Shown here: piece by piece, positions 8,591 to 18,312 of the stretch
How positions within the stretch are numbered: the stretch's first letter is position 1
Layout of the letters: every line of letters starts with the position of its first letter
DNA from: Actinomadura kijaniata NBRC 14229
GTDB lineage: Bacteria; Actinomycetota; Actinomycetes; Streptosporangiales; Streptosporangiaceae
Length of the DNA stretch: 45,125 nucleotides
Direction: 5' to 3'
NCBI RefSeq assembly: GCF_001552175.1
Contig: NZ_BCQR01000096.1
Coordinates: 1 to 45,125 of the forward strand
Program-made: the position numbers and the translations under genes
Notes under the pieces: model-generated
What the model was told of the DNA's origin: nothing
The model's database searches: none
What the model saw: the letters and a program-made list of their open reading frames with translations, nothing else

Positions 8591-9463
8591 ATGCGTGTAC
8601 GTCAGATCGTGGCCGCCGCGGCCGCCGCCACGCTGGCCCTGGGCCTCACCGCCTGTGGCAGCGACACCGAGAAGAAGGCCGCCGAGTCCAAGGGCCTGGT
8701 CGACAAGGCCAAGTCGGACAAGAAGCTGATCGTCGGCGTGAAGTACGAGCAGCCGGCGCTGGGCCTGAAGAAGCCCGACGGCAGCCTCGAGGGCTTCGAC
8801 GTCGACGTCGCCAAGTACATCGCGGGCAAGCTCGGCGTCCCCGAGAGCGGCATCGAGTTCAAGGAGGCCCGCTCCGAGAACCGCGAGTCCTTCCTGCAGA
8901 CCGGCCAGGTCGACCTGGTGATCGCCACCTACTCGATCACCGACTCCCGCAAGCCCAAGGTGACCTTCGGCGGCCCGTACTACGTGGCCCACCAGGACAC
9001 CATGGTCAAGTCCGACAACACCGGCATCAAGAAGGCCACCGACCTCAAGGGCAAGAAGATCTGCAAGGCGGCCGGCTCCAACTCCTGGCGCCGCGTGACC
9101 GACCCGGCCCCCGACGGCAAGCTGGACCTGGACGCCACCCTGGTGGACGCGACCGGTTACGCCGACTGCACCGCCAAGCTGGCCTCGGGCGCCGTGGACG
9201 CGGTCTCCACCGACGACCTGATCCTGGCCGGCTTCGCCGCCCAGCAGAAGGGCAAGTTCAAGGTCATCAACGACCCGTTCACCGACGAGAAGTACGGCGT
9301 CGGCATCCGCAAGGGCGACACCGCGGGCTGTGAGGCCGTCAACAAGGCCATCACCGACATGTACACCGACGGCACCGCCAAGAAGCTGCTGGAGAAGCAC
9401 TTCACCGGTGCGGGCCTGAAGCTGCAGACCGACAAGGCCCCGACCTTCGAGGGTTGCGCCTGA
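8591..9463 (+). CDS. gluB: Glutamate-binding lipoprotein
   Basis: A 290-aa extracellular solute-binding protein of family 3. The signal peptide ends in a lipobox, LTAC-GSD (Cys at about residue 20), so the protein is lipid-anchored outside the membrane. The core has the family's DVDVAKYIAGKLG and VDLVIATYSIT segments. The ATG at 8591 follows AGAGG about 8 nt upstream; an upstream in-frame TTG at 8570 would give a poor signal peptide. It lies 38 nt after gluA and is followed by a strong intercistronic hairpin before gluC. Confidence 0.94.
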   Translation: MRVRQIVAAAAAATLALGLTACGSDTEKKAAESKGLVDKAKSDKKLIVGVKYEQPALGLKKPDGSLEGFDVDVAKYIAGKLGVPESGIEFKEARSENRESFLQTGQVDLVIATYSITDSRKPKVTFGGPYYVAHQDTMVKSDNTGIKKATDLKGKKICKAAGSNSWRRVTDPAPDGKLDLDATLVDATGYADCTAKLASGAVDAVSTDDLILAGFAAQQKGKFKVINDPFTDEKYGVGIRKGDTAGCEAVNKAITDMYTDGTAKKLLEKHFTGAGLKLQTDKAPTFEGCA

Positions 9464-9482
9464 CCTGCTCTGACGGACCGCG

Positions 9483-9520
9483 CCGCGCCGGTGTCCCCGC
9501 TTCTCGGGGCACCGGCGCGG
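9483..9520 (+). other. Intercistronic stem-loop between gluB and gluC
   Basis: CCGCGCCGGTG (9483-9493) pairs with CACCGGCGCGG (9510-9520). Above it CCCCG (9495-9499) pairs with CGGGG (9505-9509), with one bulged T at 9494 and a CTTCT loop. Such hairpins after binding-protein genes often stabilise the upstream mRNA segment or attenuate transcription, so that more binding protein than permease is made. That role here is inferred from position. Confidence 0.7.
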
Positions 9521-9540
9521 CCCTGAACGGGTGAAAACTG

Positions 9541-10227
9541 ATGAACGAACTGTTCAACTTCACCGAGGTCTTCGACAACCTCGACAAGATCCTGTCGGGC
9601 TTCTGGGCGACGATCCGGCTGGCCTCGGTCACCGCGGTCCTGGCATTGATCATCGGTACGGTGCTGGTGTCGTTCCGGGTGTCGCCCACCCCGGTGCTGC
9701 GCGGTGTCGGCACGGTCGTCGTGAACGTGCTGCGCAACACGCCGCTGACGCTGGTGGCGCTGCTGTGCGTGTCCGGGCTCAGTGACGTGCTCAAGGTGAC
9801 CTTCTCCGACACGCCGTCGGTGAACGGCTACTGGTGGGCGGTCACCGCGCTGTCGGTGTACACCGGCGCGTTCGTCTCCGAGGCGTTGCGCTCGGGCGTC
9901 AACACCGTCCCGCTGGGGCAGGCCGAGGCGGCGCGGTCCATCGGGCTGACGTTCGGCCAGTCGCTCCGGATGATCATCCTGCCGCAGGCGTTCCGCGCCG
10001 TGATCGGGCCGCTGGGCAGCGTGCTGATCGCGATGATCAAGAACACCACGATCGTCGCGGCCGTCGCCTACGGTGTGGACGCCGTCTCCGAAATGAAGAT
10101 CATGTTCTTCGATCTGGGCGCCTCGCTCCCGATCTTCATCGGCTTCGCGATCGGCTACCTGATCCTGACCCTGCCGGCAGGCTTCTTCTTCGGCTGGCTG
10201 GCCAAGCGAATGGCGGTGGCGCGGTGA
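9541..10227 (+). CDS. gluC: Glutamate ABC transporter permease
   Basis: A 228-aa inner-membrane permease of the HisM/GlnP type, with about five transmembrane helices. The EAA loop reads EAARSIGLTFGQSLRMIILPQAFRAVIGPL, the site that contacts the ATPase GluA. The ATG at 9541 has GGGTGA 7 nt upstream. The TGA stop overlaps the GTG start of gluD, indicating translational coupling. Confidence 0.94.
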   Translation: MNELFNFTEVFDNLDKILSGFWATIRLASVTAVLALIIGTVLVSFRVSPTPVLRGVGTVVVNVLRNTPLTLVALLCVSGLSDVLKVTFSDTPSVNGYWWAVTALSVYTGAFVSEALRSGVNTVPLGQAEAARSIGLTFGQSLRMIILPQAFRAVIGPLGSVLIAMIKNTTIVAAVAYGVDAVSEMKIMFFDLGASLPIFIGFAIGYLILTLPAGFFFGWLAKRMAVAR

Positions 10228-11237
10228 GTGCTGAGGCCAGTGTCCTCTTCGACGCCCCCGGCCCCCGGGCCCAGCGGCGCAACCTGATCCTCACCGTCAT
10301 CTCGGCGGTGGTCCTGGTCGCCGTGCTCGCCGTCATGGGCTGGCAGCTCAAGTCCAAGGGGCAGTTCGCGGCGAACCTGTGGGAGCCGTTCCTCAAGCCC
10401 GAGGTGTGGACCGGCTACATCCTCAAGGGTCTGGCCAACACGCTGAAGGCCGCCCTGGTCGGCTCGGTGCTGGCGCTGGCGTTCGGCGCGGTCTTCGGCC
10501 TGGCCCGGCTGTCGGACCACGCCTGGCTCCGCGTGCCGGCCGGCGCGGTGGTCGAGTTCTTCCGCGCGATGCCGCTGCTGATCCTGATCTTCCTGGCGTT
10601 CTTTGTGCCGCCGTCGATCAGCCCGATCATCGCCGACGGCCCGCTGGGCAACTTCCAGCGGGTCATGGTGGAGACCCTGGGCGCCCCGTTCGGCGTGGAG
10701 ATCAGCCGCGGCGTGGTCACCGTGCCCGCGTTCGCCGCGCTGGTGTTCGGCCTGGTGCTGTACAACGGGTCGGTGCTCGCCGAGGTCATCCGGGCGGGCG
10801 TGCAGTCGATCCCGCGCGGCCAGTCCGAGGCGGCCTACTCGATCGGCATGCGCAAGAACCAGGTCATGCGGATGATCCTGCTGCCGCAGGCGGTCACCGT
10901 GATGATGCCGGCCATCGTCAGCCAGATGGTGGTGCTGCTCAAGGACACCGCCCTCGGCTTCATCATCGCCTTCGAGGACCTGACCAGCTACGGCTTCAAG
11001 ATCCTGCCGGCGAACTACTTCAACCTGCTGCCCGCCGCGTTCGTGATCTCGATCATCTACATCGGGCTCAACATGGCGCTGAGCGGCCTGGCCAACAAGC
11101 TGGAGTCGCGCACCCGCCGCAGCGCGAAGGTCGCCGCCGGGACGCCGAGCGCGGCCGGCATGACCGCCACCGGCCGGATCACCGGTGACGGTGGTGCGGT
11201 CGGCGCCGGCGGTGACGGCGGCGCCGCGGGCGGCTGA
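10224..11237 (+). CDS. gluD: Glutamate ABC transporter permease
   Basis: A 337-aa permease, partner of GluC. The GTG at 10224 overlaps the gluC stop (GTGA), which fixes the start. It has an N-terminal helix at about 24-42, then the BPD_transp_1 core with the EAA loop SEAAYSIGMRKNQVMRMILLPQAV. The last 30 or so residues are a low-complexity Ala/Gly/Thr tail (DGGAVGAGGDGGAAGG) not needed for transport. It is the last gene of the operon; a strong terminator follows at 11257. Confidence 0.94.
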   Translation: MSAEASVLFDAPGPRAQRRNLILTVISAVVLVAVLAVMGWQLKSKGQFAANLWEPFLKPEVWTGYILKGLANTLKAALVGSVLALAFGAVFGLARLSDHAWLRVPAGAVVEFFRAMPLLILIFLAFFVPPSISPIIADGPLGNFQRVMVETLGAPFGVEISRGVVTVPAFAALVFGLVLYNGSVLAEVIRAGVQSIPRGQSEAAYSIGMRKNQVMRMILLPQAVTVMMPAIVSQMVVLLKDTALGFIIAFEDLTSYGFKILPANYFNLLPAAFVISIIYIGLNMALSGLANKLESRTRRSAKVAAGTPSAAGMTATGRITGDGGAVGAGGDGGAAGG

Positions 11238-11256
11238 CCCCCCCCCGTTCGCCCCT

Positions 11257-11286
11257 GGGGCCCCGCCGGGAATCCGGCGGGGCCCC
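11257..11286 (+). terminator. Rho-independent-like terminator of gluABCD
   Basis: GGGGCCCCGCCGG (11257-11269) pairs perfectly with CCGGCGGGGCCCC (11274-11286) around a 4-nt GAAT loop, followed by TTTC. It lies 20 nt after the gluD stop. Confidence 0.88.
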
Positions 11287-11303
11287 TTTCGGTTGTCGCG
11301 GGC

Positions 11304-12410
11304 GTGGCTCACGAGGTGGACGTCGCAGTGATCGGGGCGGGGCAGGCGGGCCTGTCGGCCGGATACCACCTGCGGCGCGCGGGGATCGGGTTCGTCATGT
11401 TCGACCACGCGCCGCGCGCGGGCGGGGCGTGGCAGCACCGGTGGCCGACGCTGACGTTGGGGAAGGCCCACCGGATCCACGACCTGCCGGGGATGCCGCT
11501 GGGCGAGCACGACCCGGCGCGGCCCGCCGCGCGGGTGGTGTCGGAGTACTTCGCGCGGTACGAGGCGGCGTTCGACCTGCCGGTGCACCGGCCCGCCGAC
11601 GTGACCTCGGTGACCGACGCCCCCGACGGGCGGCTGCTGGTGCGTTCCTCCGACGGCGATTACCTGGTGCGGGCGCTGGTCAACGCGACGGGGACGTGGG
11701 ACAAGCCGTTCTGGCCGTACTACCCGGGGATGGAGACGTTCCGGGGACGGCAGCTGCACACCGCCGACTACCGGGGGCCGCACGAGTTCGCCGGGCGGCG
11801 GGTGGTGGTCGTGGGCGGCGGCGCCTCGGCGACCCAGGCACTGGTGGAGATCGCTGAGGTGGCCGCCGGGACCACGTGGGTGACCAGGCGGCCACCGGTA
11901 TGGCGCGAGGGGCCGTTCGACGATCAACGGGGCCGTGAGGCCGTCGCGCGGGTCGAGGAGCGGGTGCGGCGCGGCCTGCCGCCGGGCAGCGTGGTCGGCG
12001 CGACCGGCCTGCTGCTCACCGACGAGATGCGCGCGGCGCGCGAGCGCGGGGTGCTGGACCGGCTGCCGATGTTCGAGCGGATCACCCCGGCCGGCGTCGT
12101 CTGGGCCGACGGGACCGCGATCGAGGCCGACGTGATTTTGTGGGCGACCGGATTCCGGGCGGCGCTGGACCATCTGGCCCCGCTGCGGCTGCGCGGCCCC
12201 GGCGGCGGGATCGCCGTGGACGGCACCCGCGTCGCCGCCGACCCCCGGATCCATCTGCTGGGATACGGGCCGTCGGCGAGCACGATCGGCGCCAACCGGG
12301 CGGGCCGCGCGGCGGTGCGGGAGATCGTCCGGCTGCTGGTGGGACGGTCGCCGGGCACGACCGGAACGGGCGGGAACGAACCAAGAGTGAGGGTCGTCAC
12401 GCCCGTCTGA
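11304..12410 (+). CDS. Flavin-containing (FMO/Baeyer-Villiger-like) monooxygenase
   Basis: A 368-aa FAD/NADPH-dependent oxidoreductase. The FAD-binding Rossmann motif is VIGAGQAGLSAGYHL near residue 8. The FMO/BVMO fingerprint FxGxxxHxxxY is met by FRGRQLHTADY. The NADPH-binding motif VVVVGGGASATQ follows, and an ATGFR-type motif near the C-terminus closes the FAD site. It therefore probably oxygenates a small soft nucleophile or ketone; the substrate cannot be read. The GTG start has no good Shine-Dalgarno and lies only 18 nt after the gluD terminator, so its promoter must overlap that hairpin or it depends on read-through. GTG 11316 is an alternative start. Confidence 0.85.
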   Translation: MAHEVDVAVIGAGQAGLSAGYHLRRAGIGFVMFDHAPRAGGAWQHRWPTLTLGKAHRIHDLPGMPLGEHDPARPAARVVSEYFARYEAAFDLPVHRPADVTSVTDAPDGRLLVRSSDGDYLVRALVNATGTWDKPFWPYYPGMETFRGRQLHTADYRGPHEFAGRRVVVVGGGASATQALVEIAEVAAGTTWVTRRPPVWREGPFDDQRGREAVARVEERVRRGLPPGSVVGATGLLLTDEMRAARERGVLDRLPMFERITPAGVVWADGTAIEADVILWATGFRAALDHLAPLRLRGPGGGIAVDGTRVAADPRIHLLGYGPSASTIGANRAGRAAVREIVRLLVGRSPGTTGTGGNEPRVRVVTPV

Positions 12411-12498
12411 GACCTCCCCGGTGAGCGGCTTGTATCTTTCCGAAGTCAACTGCCCCGTCATGGCCCCAACCACCCCGCGCATGCGGGACGATTCGGTT

Positions 12499-14463
12499 AT
12501 GACCGCTCGCGCGACCCTCCCCTACGGCTCCTGGCCCTCTCCCATCTCCGCGACCGACGTCGCCCGCGCCCGGTTGCGGCTCGGTTTCCCCCTCGTGTCC
12601 GGCGGCGACGTGTGGTGGCAGGAGACACGGCCGGAGGAGGGCGGGCGCACCACGGTCGTCCATCTGGCGGGCGGGCAGCGGACCGAGCTCCTCGCGGCCC
12701 CCTGGGACGCGCGCACCCGTGTCCACGAGTACGGCGGACGTTCCTACCTGCCCGTTCCCGTCGAGGACGGCCACGCGCTGGTCTTCTCCCACTACGAGGA
12801 CCAGCGGCTGCACCGCCTCGACCCCGACGATCCGAAGCCGCGTCCCCTCACCCCCGAACCGGCCGTCCCCGGCGGGCTGCGCTACGCCGACTACGTCCTG
12901 TCCCCCGACGGGACCGAGGTGTGGTGCGTGTGCGAGGGGCACACCCCCGACGGCGTCCGCCGCGCCATCGTCGCCGTTCCGCTGGACGGCAGCGCCGCCG
13001 AGGACGCCGCCGCGGTCCGCGAGCTGGTGACCGGCGCGCACTTCTACGCCTCCCCCGCCCCGTCGCCGTCCGGCGGGCACCTGGCGTGGGTGCAGTGGAG
13101 CCACCCGCGCATGCCGTGGGAGGGCACCGAGGTGCGGGTCGCCGCCCTGGAGGACGGCGTCGCCACCGCGCCGCGCACGGTCAAGGGCGGGCTGAACGAG
13201 TCGGCGCTGGCGCCCCTGTGGGCCGACGACAGCACCCTGTACGTGATCTCCGACTGGCCGGGCTGGTGGAACATCTACCAGGTCGGGCTGCACGGGGAGT
13301 CGCCGCAGGCGCTGTACCCGGCCGAGGAGGAGTTCGCCGCGCCGCTGTGGCAGCTCGGCGGGATGCCATACGCGCTGCTGGAGGACGGGCGGCTGGCGGT
13401 GCTGCACGGCGAGGGCGACCAGCGGATCGGGATCTACGATCCCGACACGCTGGACCTGGTCGACCTGGAGGTCCCCTACGACCACTGGCAGCCCATGGTG
13501 TCGGCCGACGGGACCACCGTCGTGGGCATCGGCGGCGGCGCGGCCGTCCCGCCGTCGGTGGTGCGGATCGACACCGCCACCGGGCGCGCCGAAGAGCTGC
13601 AGCGCGAGCTGGAGGAGCTGCCCGACGCCGCCTACCTGCCGACGCCGCGCGCGGAGAGGCTGGAGGGCCCGTTCGGGCGGCCGGTGCACGCCTACGTGTT
13701 CCCGCCCGCCAACCCCGAGGCCGTCGGCCCCGACAACGAGCTGCCGCCCTACGTGGTGTTCGTGCACGGCGGCCCGACCAGCCGTTCCTCCACGGTCCTG
13801 AACCTGGAGCGGGCGTACTTCACCAGCCGCGGCATCGGCGTCATCGACGTCAACTATGGCGGCTCGTCCGGCTACGGCCGCGCCTACCGGGAACGGCTGC
13901 GCCGCCAGTGGGGCGTGGTGGACGTGGAGGACGCCATCGCGGCCGCGCAGGCGCTGGTGGACGGCGGGATCGCCGACCCGGAGCGGCTGGCGATCCGGGG
14001 CGGCAGCGCGGGCGGCTGGACGACGCTGGCGGCGATCACCCAGACGGACCTGTTCAAGGCCGCCACGTCCTACTACGGCATCAGCGAGCTGCAGAGCTTC
14101 GTCGCGACCACGCACGACTTCGAGTCGCAGTACCTGTTCGGCCTGATCGGTCCGCTGCCAGGCTTCGAGCGCGCCTACGAGGAGCGTTCGCCGCTGCGGC
14201 GGGCGGACCGGGTGGCGTGCCCGGTGCTGCTGCTTCAGGGGCTCGACGACCCGGTGGTGCCCGCCGACCAGTCGGAGCGGTTCGCGGAGGCGCTGGCGGA
14301 GAAGAAGATCCCGTACGTGTACCTGACGTTCGAGGGCGAGGCGCACGGGTTCCGGCGCGCCGGGACCGTGGTCCGGTGCCTGGAGTCGGAGCTGGCGTTC
14401 TACGGGCGGACGCTCGGGTTCAAGCCGCGCGACGTCGACCCGATCGACCTCAGCGTGGGCTGA
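12499..14463 (+). CDS. S9-family prolyl oligopeptidase / acylaminoacyl peptidase-like protein
   Basis: A 654-aa cytoplasmic peptidase. An N-terminal beta-propeller (residues about 30-390) is followed by an alpha/beta-hydrolase domain with HGGPTSRSS as the oxyanion segment. The catalytic Ser503 is in RGGSAGGW, the Asp is in GLDDPVVP (583/584) and His616 is in GEAHGFR. The ATG at 12499 (MTARATLPYGSWPSPISA) matches how the family starts; upstream in-frame GTG 12421 and ATG 12481 add unconserved residues. It likely trims short peptides. It is convergent with the secreted protease at 14552 and separated from it by a bidirectional hairpin. Confidence 0.92.
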   Translation: MTARATLPYGSWPSPISATDVARARLRLGFPLVSGGDVWWQETRPEEGGRTTVVHLAGGQRTELLAAPWDARTRVHEYGGRSYLPVPVEDGHALVFSHYEDQRLHRLDPDDPKPRPLTPEPAVPGGLRYADYVLSPDGTEVWCVCEGHTPDGVRRAIVAVPLDGSAAEDAAAVRELVTGAHFYASPAPSPSGGHLAWVQWSHPRMPWEGTEVRVAALEDGVATAPRTVKGGLNESALAPLWADDSTLYVISDWPGWWNIYQVGLHGESPQALYPAEEEFAAPLWQLGGMPYALLEDGRLAVLHGEGDQRIGIYDPDTLDLVDLEVPYDHWQPMVSADGTTVVGIGGGAAVPPSVVRIDTATGRAEELQRELEELPDAAYLPTPRAERLEGPFGRPVHAYVFPPANPEAVGPDNELPPYVVFVHGGPTSRSSTVLNLERAYFTSRGIGVIDVNYGGSSGYGRAYRERLRRQWGVVDVEDAIAAAQALVDGGIADPERLAIRGGSAGGWTTLAAITQTDLFKAATSYYGISELQSFVATTHDFESQYLFGLIGPLPGFERAYEERSPLRRADRVACPVLLLQGLDDPVVPADQSERFAEALAEKKIPYVYLTFEGEAHGFRRAGTVVRCLESELAFYGRTLGFKPRDVDPIDLSVG

Positions 14464-14497
14464 CGCGGGCGCCGCGCGAGGGCATCGCGCGGGGATA

Positions 14498-14528
14498 CCG
14501 CGTGACCGGGGCGTTCCCGGTCACGCGG
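14498..14528. terminator. Bidirectional hairpin terminator
   Basis: CCGCGTGACCGGG (14498-14510) pairs perfectly with CCCGGTCACGCGG (14516-14528) around GCGTT. It sits between the convergent S9 peptidase and trypsin-like protease genes. Confidence 0.82.
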
Positions 14529-14551
14529 GCCGCGCCGCTTGCGGGCTCCGG

Positions 14552-15496
14552 TCAGGCGCGGCTGTCGGCGAGCTTGCGCAGGTTGTGGATGTCCTTGTCG
14601 AAGTAGGGCGAGTACGACGTGTAGTGGGTGTTGCCGCCGCCCTGGTAGCCGCCGAGGACACCGTTGACGTAGCCGGTGTTGTTGCGGGGGTTGTAGTTCA
14701 GGATCCAGGGACTGCCGCTGGTGCCGCCGTAGAAGCCGCCGCAGTCCATGCGGATCTGGTAGCGCGACTGCCGCCTGGTCTTGACGCGGCACCAGATCGG
14801 GCGGTCGCGGCGGTCCCAGGCGGCCTTGGGGTTGCCCGCGACGTTCACCCACAGCCCGGTGCCGCGGTTGATGCCGAGGCGGTAGGCGCCGACGACGCTC
14901 TGGATGTTGCGGCCCTTGCGGGGGTTGAGCGTGACGAACCCGAAGTCCAGGTCGGGGTCGCCGCGCTTCTGCCAGCCCGAGTAGACCAGCGCCGACCGGG
15001 CGGTCCAGACGCCGTAGGGGGCCCGGCCCCGGTCGTACTTGGGCACGAACGCGACGTTCTTGACGTAGCCGTGGCCCTTGCCGCCGTGGATGCAGTGCGC
15101 GGCCGTCAGCAGCAGCCGCTTGGAGTTACTGGCGATGACCGAGGCGGTGCAGTAGTGGTCGCGCTTGTCCTGGGTGGTGAAGAACAGCGCGCCGATCGTC
15201 CGGACCCCGCCGAACGCCTTGGCCGTGGGGACGCCCCGGGGCGTCGCGGCACGCGCTCCGACCTGCGGCTGGAGGGCGCGTCCCGCCACCGGCGCGGCGG
15301 CGGTCATCCGCCGGGCGGTCCAGTACCTCTCGGTCTGGTCGGCCTCGGCCGCGCTGACCTGGAGGGGGGCCGCGACGTCCGCCGCCTCGCGGACCGGGGG
15401 GTTGGTCCGGGAGTGGACGACCGCTCCCACTCCGGCCGCGACGACCCCCGTCGACGCCACGACCGCCACCGTCCATCGCATCTGCCCCTTACGCAT
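14552..15496 (-). CDS. Secreted trypsin-like / glutamyl endopeptidase-like serine protease
   Basis: A 314-aa exported protease. The ATG at 15496 (MRKGQMRW) gives a basic n-region and a hydrophobic helix TVAVVASTGVVAAGVGAVV; a longer frame to 15532 adds only unlikely residues. A pro-region of about 85 residues precedes the protease domain. The catalytic His is in LLTAAHCIHGG, the probable Asp in DPDLDFGFVTL and the Ser in CGGFYGGTSGSPWIL. The layout resembles V8/glutamyl-endopeptidase-like S1 proteases. It is divergent from the HTH/Clp_N pair, with 105 bp between starts that include two operator palindromes, so it may share that regulator. Confidence 0.88.
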   Translation of the reverse strand: MRKGQMRWTVAVVASTGVVAAGVGAVVHSRTNPPVREAADVAAPLQVSAAEADQTERYWTARRMTAAAPVAGRALQPQVGARAATPRGVPTAKAFGGVRTIGALFFTTQDKRDHYCTASVIASNSKRLLLTAAHCIHGGKGHGYVKNVAFVPKYDRGRAPYGVWTARSALVYSGWQKRGDPDLDFGFVTLNPRKGRNIQSVVGAYRLGINRGTGLWVNVAGNPKAAWDRRDRPIWCRVKTRRQSRYQIRMDCGGFYGGTSGSPWILNYNPRNNTGYVNGVLGGYQGGGNTHYTSYSPYFDKDIHNLRKLADSRA

Positions 15497-15549
15497 TCGC
15501 CAGAACCTACAGATTCTTCGATCACTGCACAACGCGCACGATCACCTGA

Positions 15550-15575
15550 CGTTTGTCAGCCAAGGCTGACAAACG
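15550..15575. promoter_or_regulatory. Palindromic operator 1 (TGTCAGC-N4-GCTGACA)
   Basis: A perfect 26-bp palindrome: CGTTTGTCAGCC (15550-15561), AA, GGCTGACAAACG (15564-15575). It contains the core TGTCAGC-CAAG-GCTGACA, the same core and spacing as the second site at 15582. It lies in the intergenic region between the divergent protease (start 15496) and the HTH gene (start 15602). Confidence 0.85.
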
Positions 15576-15581
15576 GGCATA

Positions 15582-15599
15582 TGTCAGCTTAGGCTGACA
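15582..15599. promoter_or_regulatory. Palindromic operator 2 (TGTCAGC-N4-GCTGACA)
   Basis: TGTCAGC (15582-15588), TTAG, GCTGACA (15593-15599). The centre lies 28 bp from that of operator 1, and the site ends two bases before the ATG of the HTH gene. Binding here would block transcription or translation initiation, consistent with autorepression by the HTH protein (inferred). Confidence 0.83.
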
Positions 15600-15601
15600 C
15601 C

Positions 15602-15826
15602 ATGCCGACGATGACGGAGCTGGCGGCCGCCGCCGACAGCGACGACCCGGGGACCGGACTGGCCGCCGTGGCGGCCCTGCGGCGGCTCGCCGACGAGCTG
15701 GAGGCGCTGCACGTGCACAACGCCCGAGCGCGGGGCTGGTCCTGGCAGGCCATCGCCGACGCGCTCGGCGTCCGCCGCCAGTCGGTCCACAAGAAGCACG
15801 CCCGCCGTTCCGTGAGGGAGAAGTGA
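15602..15826 (+). CDS. Small helix-turn-helix DNA-binding protein
   Basis: A 74-aa protein. Residues about 40-66 (RGWSWQAIADALGVRRQSVHKKHAR) form a clear helix-turn-helix with the W-x-x-IA-x-ALGVxRQSVxKK pattern. The N-terminal 35 residues are an acidic/Ala helix that may mediate dimerisation. The ATG lies directly behind operator 2, so the transcript is short-leadered or leaderless. Its stop overlaps the start of the Clp_N gene, so the two are translated together. The protein is the obvious candidate to bind the twin palindromes; that is inference. Confidence 0.85.
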   Translation: MPTMTELAAAADSDDPGTGLAAVAALRRLADELEALHVHNARARGWSWQAIADALGVRRQSVHKKHARRSVREK

Positions 15827-16371
15827 TGCGACTCGACCGGTTCTCACCGGCCGCGCGGCGGACCGTCGTGCGCGCGGGCGTGCTGGCCGCGCGTTCGCGG
15901 CACACCGCGCTCGGCACGGGCCCGCTGCTGCTGGCCCTGGCCGAGGAGCGGCCGCTGCCCGGCGCGGCGGCCCCCGCGATCCGCGCCGAGCTGGACGTCC
16001 CGCCGTGGCGGGACCGGGAGCTGCTGGCCACGATCGGGATCGACCTGGACGAGGTGCGCCGCCGCGCCGTGGACGCGACCTCCACCCACCCGGACGACCC
16101 GGCGTTGTGGCGGCTCGAACGTTCCCGGCTGCGTCCGCTGCGCATCGTGCTGACCGGTCCGGCGACGCGGGTGGTGTGCGACGAGGGCGGCCGCAAGACG
16201 CTGGAGGTGGCGTTGTGGGCGGCGCGGCGGGGCGGGCGCGCGTTCGCCGACTGCGACGACCTGCTGTGGGGGCTGCTCGCCGACGGCTCCCAGGAGTCGG
16301 TGCGCGTCCTGCGGCGGCTGGACGCCGACCTCGGGCGGCTCTGGGCGGGGCTGCGCGAACGAGCCGCCTGA
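15826..16371 (+). CDS. Clp amino-terminal-domain protein without AAA+ module
   Basis: A 181-aa protein resembling two Clp_N repeats: FSPAARRTVVRAGVLAARSRHTALGTGPLLLALAEE near the N-terminus, and TLEVALWAARRGGRAFADCDDLLWGLLAD near the C-terminus. No Walker motifs are present, so it cannot be a Clp ATPase itself. Clp_N normally binds substrates or adaptors, so this could be an adaptor or a sensor domain in trans. The ATG at 15826 overlaps the HTH stop by one base and has GGGAG 5 nt upstream; GTG 15823 is the alternative. HTH plus Clp_N pairs recur in actinobacteria but have no settled role known to me. Confidence 0.8.
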   Translation: MRLDRFSPAARRTVVRAGVLAARSRHTALGTGPLLLALAEERPLPGAAAPAIRAELDVPPWRDRELLATIGIDLDEVRRRAVDATSTHPDDPALWRLERSRLRPLRIVLTGPATRVVCDEGGRKTLEVALWAARRGGRAFADCDDLLWGLLADGSQESVRVLRRLDADLGRLWAGLRERAA

Positions 16372-16388
16372 CGGGTCGGCGGGAGGGG

Positions 16389-17945
<1,557 letters not shown>

Positions 17946-18312
17946 GAGGCCGACCCTTCCTCGCCGCGGGCCTCGGGGGTTCGGGGCCCTGTCACCGCGA
18001 GGATTTACCCGCACCCCGCCGGGTACGCGGCATCGTCCGAGCACCCGCACGGGGCTCGGCCGACGACGGCCAAGACGGCGTCCTCTATGCCTCTCAGCTG
18101 CTAGAACATGCTCAGTCTTATGGCAATCCGCGGTGCGCGGAGTAACTCCTCACTGCCGTAACGGTAAGCGGCACGGAGGTAATGAGCAAGCAAACGAGGG
18201 TCATTCCGGACTAACCGAACGTCGGCGTGAGTAGTCCCTTACCGACGCCCACCGCCGCTCACCTGCCCCATCGGCTGCCAGGAACGGGAGACGCCCGTCA
18301 GGCATCCCATGA
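17946..18312 (-). other. Intergenic region between recX and rny, candidate rny promoter
   Basis: No coding signal was found in this 367-bp gap. On the minus strand a sigma70-like pair is visible: TTGCCA (18121-18126) and TAGCAG (18098-18103) with a 17-bp spacer, which would give rny a leader of roughly 150 nt. The recX-proximal half (18127-18312) is somewhat less GC-rich and holds small palindromes such as GGAGTAACTCC near 18140. No hairpin resembling a strong terminator was seen. Confidence 0.45.

Noticed and set aside
18127..18312. Possible small RNA or tRNA in the less GC-rich part of the recX-rny gap
   Set aside because: No cloverleaf, no clear terminator and no strong promoter; only short palindromes were found.
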